Origin: Arthrobacter sp. B3I4
Lineage (GTDB): Bacteria > Actinomycetota > Actinomycetes > Actinomycetales > Micrococcaceae
DNA: 64,000 nt
Direction of reading: 5' to 3'
NCBI RefSeq assembly: GCF_030816855.1
Contig: NZ_JAUSYK010000001.1
Location: 2,542,001 to 2,606,000 of the forward strand
The position numbers and the translations under genes were made by a program. Below the pieces are notes generated by a model. That model saw nothing but the letters and a program-made list of their open reading frames with translations, was not told where the DNA came from and did no database searches. Of the stretch, positions 60,996 through 64,000 are shown one piece after another. Every line of letters starts with the position of its first letter. The stretch's first letter is position 1.

Positions 60996-62589
60996 GCGCG
61001 GCTACCTCCTGCGCGTCGGAAATCTGCTGCTGTTGCTGTTCTTTCTGGCTGTCCCGCCAGTTGCTCTCCACCGGCCAGACCGACACGCGTTCGCGGACCG
61101 CGATGGCGGGACGCGGGAGGACCTCCACCGGCACCTGCGGGGAATCGGCCAGCACCCAGGTGTCCTTGGAACCGCCGCCCTGGCTGGAGTTCACGATCAG
61201 GGAACCCTCTTTCAGCGCCACCCGGGTGAGGCCGCCGGGCAGGACCCAGACGTCGTCGCCGTCGTTGACCGCGAAGGGGCGCAGGTCCACGTGCCGCGGA
61301 CCGAACTTGTCGCCGCTAAGCGTCGGCACCGTGGAGAGCTGCAGCACCGGCTGGGCGATCCAGCCGCGCGGGTCCGCGATGATGCGCTTGCGCAGGGCAT
61401 CGAGTTCGTCCCGGGACGCGTCCGGACCAATCACCAGGCCCTTGCCGCCGGAACCGTCGACCGGCTTGACCACGAGTTCGTCGAGGCGGTCCAGGACGTG
61501 TTCCCGGGCGTCCTTTTCCTCAAGCCGGAAGGTGTCCACGTTCGCGATCACCGGCTCTTCGTTGAGGTAGTAGCGGATCAGGTCGGGCACGTAGCTGTAG
61601 ACCAGTTTGTCGTCAGCGACGCCGTTGCCGACGGCGTTGGCGATCGTGACGCCGCCGGCGCGCGCGGCATTGACCAGCCCGGGGCAGCCCAGCATCGAGT
61701 CGGAGCGGAACTGCAGCGGGTCAAGGAACTCATCGTCGATGCGCTTGTAGATCACGTCCACGCGCTGCTCGCCGGCGGTGGTGCGCATGTAAACGCGGTT
61801 GCCGCGGCAAATCAGGTCACGGCCCTCGACCAGCTCCACGCCCATCAGACCGGCCAGCAGGGTGTGCTCGAAGTAGGCGCTGTTGAACACACCCGGGGTC
61901 AGGACCACCACGGTGGGATCGTCGACGCCGGACGGCGCGGTTTTGCGCAGTGCCGACAGCAGCCGGCGGGGGTACTCCTCCACCGGGCGGATGAGTTGCT
62001 GCCCGAACGCCTCGGGCAGGCCTTTAGCCATCGCGCGGCGGTTCTCGAGCACGTAACTGACGCCCGACGGGACCCGCACGTTGTCTTCCAGGACCCGGAA
62101 CGTTCCCGCCGCATCCCGGACGACGTCGATGCCGGAGATATGGACCCGCACCCCGCCGGCGGGCTCGAAGCCCTGGACCTGGCGGTGGAAGTGCGCGCTG
62201 GTGGTGACGAGCTGGCGCGGGATCACACCGTCGGAGACCACGGTCATCTTGTCGTACACGTCGTTGAGGAAAGCCTCAAGAGCCTTGACCCGCTGCGCGA
62301 CGCCGCGCTCCAGGACGGCCCACTCGTCGGCCGGGATCACCCGGGGCACGATGTCCAGCGGGAAGGGCCGCTCCTCCCCCGCGAAGTCAAAGGTGACGCC
62401 CCGGTCCAGGAAGGTCCGGGCCATGGAATCGGCGCGGGCGGTGACGTCGGCCAGCGACAGCTCCCGCAGCGCACCGGCGACCTGGCCGTAGGAGCGCCGG
62501 GCCTGCTGGCCCGGCGCAAACATCTCGTCGTAGGCGCCGCTGCGGCCGGCTGCCTCTGAGTAATCCTGGAAAAGGTCAGACATGCCCAC
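60988..62589 (-). CDS. Circularly permuted ATP-grasp family protein
   Basis: 533 residues with the permuted ATP-grasp signature: FDFAGEERPFPLDIVPRVIP, VRVHISGIDVVRDAAGTFRVLEDNVRVPSGVSYVLENR, TPGVFNSAYFEHTLLA, and VVKPVDGSGGKGLVIG (ATP-binding loop). Probably ligates an amine or amino acid to a peptide carboxylate. Start: GTG 62589 follows TATGGT (62596-62601) by six bases; ATG 62583 is an alternative. It begins the operon with alpha-E and transglutaminase. Confidence 0.92.
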   Translation of the reverse strand: MGMSDLFQDYSEAAGRSGAYDEMFAPGQQARRSYGQVAGALRELSLADVTARADSMARTFLDRGVTFDFAGEERPFPLDIVPRVIPADEWAVLERGVAQRVKALEAFLNDVYDKMTVVSDGVIPRQLVTTSAHFHRQVQGFEPAGGVRVHISGIDVVRDAAGTFRVLEDNVRVPSGVSYVLENRRAMAKGLPEAFGQQLIRPVEEYPRRLLSALRKTAPSGVDDPTVVVLTPGVFNSAYFEHTLLAGLMGVELVEGRDLICRGNRVYMRTTAGEQRVDVIYKRIDDEFLDPLQFRSDSMLGCPGLVNAARAGGVTIANAVGNGVADDKLVYSYVPDLIRYYLNEEPVIANVDTFRLEEKDAREHVLDRLDELVVKPVDGSGGKGLVIGPDASRDELDALRKRIIADPRGWIAQPVLQLSTVPTLSGDKFGPRHVDLRPFAVNDGDDVWVLPGGLTRVALKEGSLIVNSSQGGGSKDTWVLADSPQVPVEVLPRPAIAVRERVSVWPVESNWRDSQKEQQQQQISDAQEVAAHA

Positions 62590-62595
62590 TAGCCA

Positions 62596-62601
62596 ACCAT
62601 A
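62596..62601 (-). promoter_or_regulatory. -10-like hexamer, ATP-grasp operon
   Basis: TATGGT on the minus strand, six bases before GTG 62589. It favours GTG over the ATG at 62583. Confidence 0.4.
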
Positions 62602-62687
62602 TTTTTCCGTGCGAAATCACCTCCGTCCACCCGGCGGGGCGTGTTGCGGCGCACGCCGGAACCCCCGGGTACGGCAGAGTAGAAAGC

Positions 62688-63731
62688 GTGCCTCCTTCCC
62701 ACCCAGCGCTCCTGCCAGCGTTCCTGCCACGAGCCCGCCGGCTGCGGCCGTTGCTGCCTGGCCTGCTCGCCTGCGCCGCCGCGGTCGGCGTCGCCCTCGC
62801 CGTCCACGCCGCCCTGCCCGCGCTGCCGGCCATGACAGTGGCGGTCCTGCTGGGCCTGTTCACCGCCAATGTGCCCGGGCTGTCCGCTTGGAGCGCCGGT
62901 CCCGGCCGGGCCGGATTGGGCTTTGCCGGCAAACACCTGATGCGCAGCGGCATCGTGGTGCTGGGACTCAAAGTCAGCGTGGTCGACGTGCTGGGCCTGG
63001 GCTGGCCCGCGCTGCTGCTGATCACGGGGGTGGTGCTGGCGGCGTTTGCGGGGACCTACGGCATCGGCCGGTTGTTCCGGCTGCCGGCTCCGGTCCCCCT
63101 GCTCATGGCGACCGGGTTTGCCATCTGTGGGGCCTCTGCGATCGGGGCGATGGCCGCGGTGCGCCGCATCAAGCCGCAGGACACCGTGTTGCCGGTAGCG
63201 CTGGTCACGCTCTGCGGCACGCTCGCGATCGGGGTGCTGCCGCTCGTGGCCGTGCCGCTGGGGCTGGGGGCCGAGACGTTCGGTGCGTGGGCCGGGGCCT
63301 CGGTGCACGACGTCGGGCAGGTTGTCGCCACCGCCCAGACCGCGGGGGCGTCGGCGCTCGCCGTCGCCGTCATCGTCAAGCTCACCCGCGTGCTGCTGCT
63401 GGCGCCCATGGTGGCCGCCGCCGGCGTCCACCACCGGGCGGGCGCCGCTGCGGACGGAAAACTCCCGCCGGTGGTGCCGCTGTTTGTTGTCGGGTTTCTT
63501 GCCGCGGTGGTCCTGCGGTCCACCGGCTGGCTCTCCCCCGGGGCGCTGGAGGCCGCCGCCGTGCTGCAGGACCTGCTGCTCGGCATGGCCCTGTTCGGTC
63601 TCGGCTCGGCGGTGCGCGTGCGGCACCTGCTCCGCACCGGCACCCGTTCCCTGCTGGCCGCGCTGGCCGCCTGGGCTCTGATCGCCGCGCTGGGCCTGGG
63701 CGCCGCCGTCGTCCTGGTCGCGGGCCGCTGA
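62688..63731 (+). CDS. YeiH-family putative sulfate exporter
   Basis: 347 residues, polytopic (about ten helices). GLFTANVPGLSAWSAGPGRAGLGFAGKHLMRSGIVVLGLKVSV, and GASAIGAMAAVRRI, GASVHDVGQVVATAQTAG match the UPF0324/YeiH family (GxSVHDVGQV signature). The substrate is unsettled. GTG start at 62688, with a CAGAGT hexamer seven bases upstream. It is followed by the hairpin at 63760-63795. Confidence 0.85.
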   Translation: MPPSHPALLPAFLPRARRLRPLLPGLLACAAAVGVALAVHAALPALPAMTVAVLLGLFTANVPGLSAWSAGPGRAGLGFAGKHLMRSGIVVLGLKVSVVDVLGLGWPALLLITGVVLAAFAGTYGIGRLFRLPAPVPLLMATGFAICGASAIGAMAAVRRIKPQDTVLPVALVTLCGTLAIGVLPLVAVPLGLGAETFGAWAGASVHDVGQVVATAQTAGASALAVAVIVKLTRVLLLAPMVAAAGVHHRAGAAADGKLPPVVPLFVVGFLAAVVLRSTGWLSPGALEAAAVLQDLLLGMALFGLGSAVRVRHLLRTGTRSLLAALAAWALIAALGLGAAVVLVAGR

Positions 63732-63759
63732 TTCCGCTCCGGGGCGTGCCGGACCGCGC

Positions 63760-63795
63760 CACGGGCAGCGCCGCCGTCCGGCGGTGCTGCCCGTG
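63760..63795. terminator. Hairpin between the YeiH-like gene and pepN
   Basis: CACGGGCAGC-GCCGCC (63760 onward) pairs with GGCGGTGCTGCCCGTG (ending 63795) with one G-T pair. No T run follows, so it is a hairpin-type terminator at best. Confidence 0.5.
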
Positions 63796-63808
63796 GTTAG
63801 ATAGCGGA

Positions 63809-64000
63809 GTGCCGAACCAGAACCTGAGCCGCGACGAAGCGGCGACCCGCTCAGCCCTGATCACCACCCACAGCTACGACGTCACCCTGGACGTCCGGCA
63901 GGCGGCTGATCCCGGCGTCGCAGGCTACCCCAGCCGCAGCGTCATCACCTTCTCCGCGAGCGAACCGGGCACGTCCACGTTCCTTGACTTCATCGCCGGC
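63809..64000 (+). CDS. pepN: Aminopeptidase N (M1, PepN), N-terminal part
   Basis: The visible 64 codons start PNQNLSRDEAATRSALITTHSYDVTLDV, the N-terminal beta domain of actinobacterial aminopeptidase N, cut by the window edge. It releases N-terminal residues; the zinc motif lies outside. GTG 63809 is preceded by TTAGAT (63797-63802) six bases upstream, without a Shine-Dalgarno. Confidence 0.82.
   Translation, partial: MPNQNLSRDEAATRSALITTHSYDVTLDVRQAADPGVAGYPSRSVITFSASEPGTSTFLDFIAG

Noticed and set aside
1..64000. CRISPR array, prophage or secondary-metabolite cluster
   Set aside because: No regularly spaced repeats, cas genes, phage structural genes or assembly-line enzymes are visible anywhere in the window.

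Overview
High-GC actinobacterial chromosome, most likely a member of the Micrococcaceae of the Arthrobacter/Pseudarthrobacter type. The evidence is a complete Pup-proteasome locus, the mycothiol gene mshC, rbpA, a PafB-PafC regulator fused into one protein, a 13E12/DUF222 HNH protein, and gene order that closely follows the Mycobacterium proteasome neighbourhood (helY, tatC, tatA, pafBC, pafA, prcA, prcB, pup, dop, mpa, trmI, then mshC and uppP). I see no prophage, insertion sequence, plasmid gene or CRISPR array. This is mostly core genome.

Layout. 0-5 kb: start of an S9-type peptidase (cut by the window edge), an RlmA-like rRNA methyltransferase, an NfeD/SPFH membrane pair, rbpA behind a SigR-like promoter, and a convergent polyprenol-phosphate mannosyltransferase. 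5-11.3 kb (minus strand): amidohydrolase, HelY helicase, TatC, TatA and a small membrane protein. 11.3-23.1 kb (minus): fused pafBC, two FKBP prolyl isomerases, pafA, prcA, prcB, pup, dop, mpa and trmI, which together form the Pup tagging and proteolysis machine. 23.3-28.5 kb: site-2 protease, HAD hydrolase, PAC2 protein, mshC and uppP. 28.5-43.5 kb: mixed metabolism (aldo/keto reductase, HNH protein, acyl-CoA dehydrogenase, frameshifted M20 peptidase, tRNA-Leu, SDR, MalQ, hemerythrin, DksA-like protein, M50 protease, Xi-class GST, EstB-like hydrolase, FUSC transporter). 43.6-50.3 kb: a beta-oxidation cluster like mycobacterial htdX-fabG4-fadA2-fadE5 with a TetR regulator. 50.4-53.1 kb: divergent glgA and glgC. 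53.2-54.7 kb: an atypical zinc-ribbon SDR. 54.7-59.2 kb: a DevR/DevS (DosR/DosS)-like two-component system with a universal stress protein and two flavin/PNPOx-type proteins. 59.2-62.6 kb: a transglutaminase / alpha-E / circularly permuted ATP-grasp operon. The window ends with a YeiH-type transporter and the start of pepN.

Two patterns run across single genes. First, about twenty genes have a TANNNT -10-like hexamer ending 6-8 nt before the start codon, usually with no usable Shine-Dalgarno, so leaderless transcription seems common here. I used this to choose several starts. Second, the DevRS-like island carries repeated GGGCC-N4-GGCCC palindromes in front of its members, which looks like a compact self-contained regulon. 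All functions are read from sequence features and remembered family knowledge; no database search was run.
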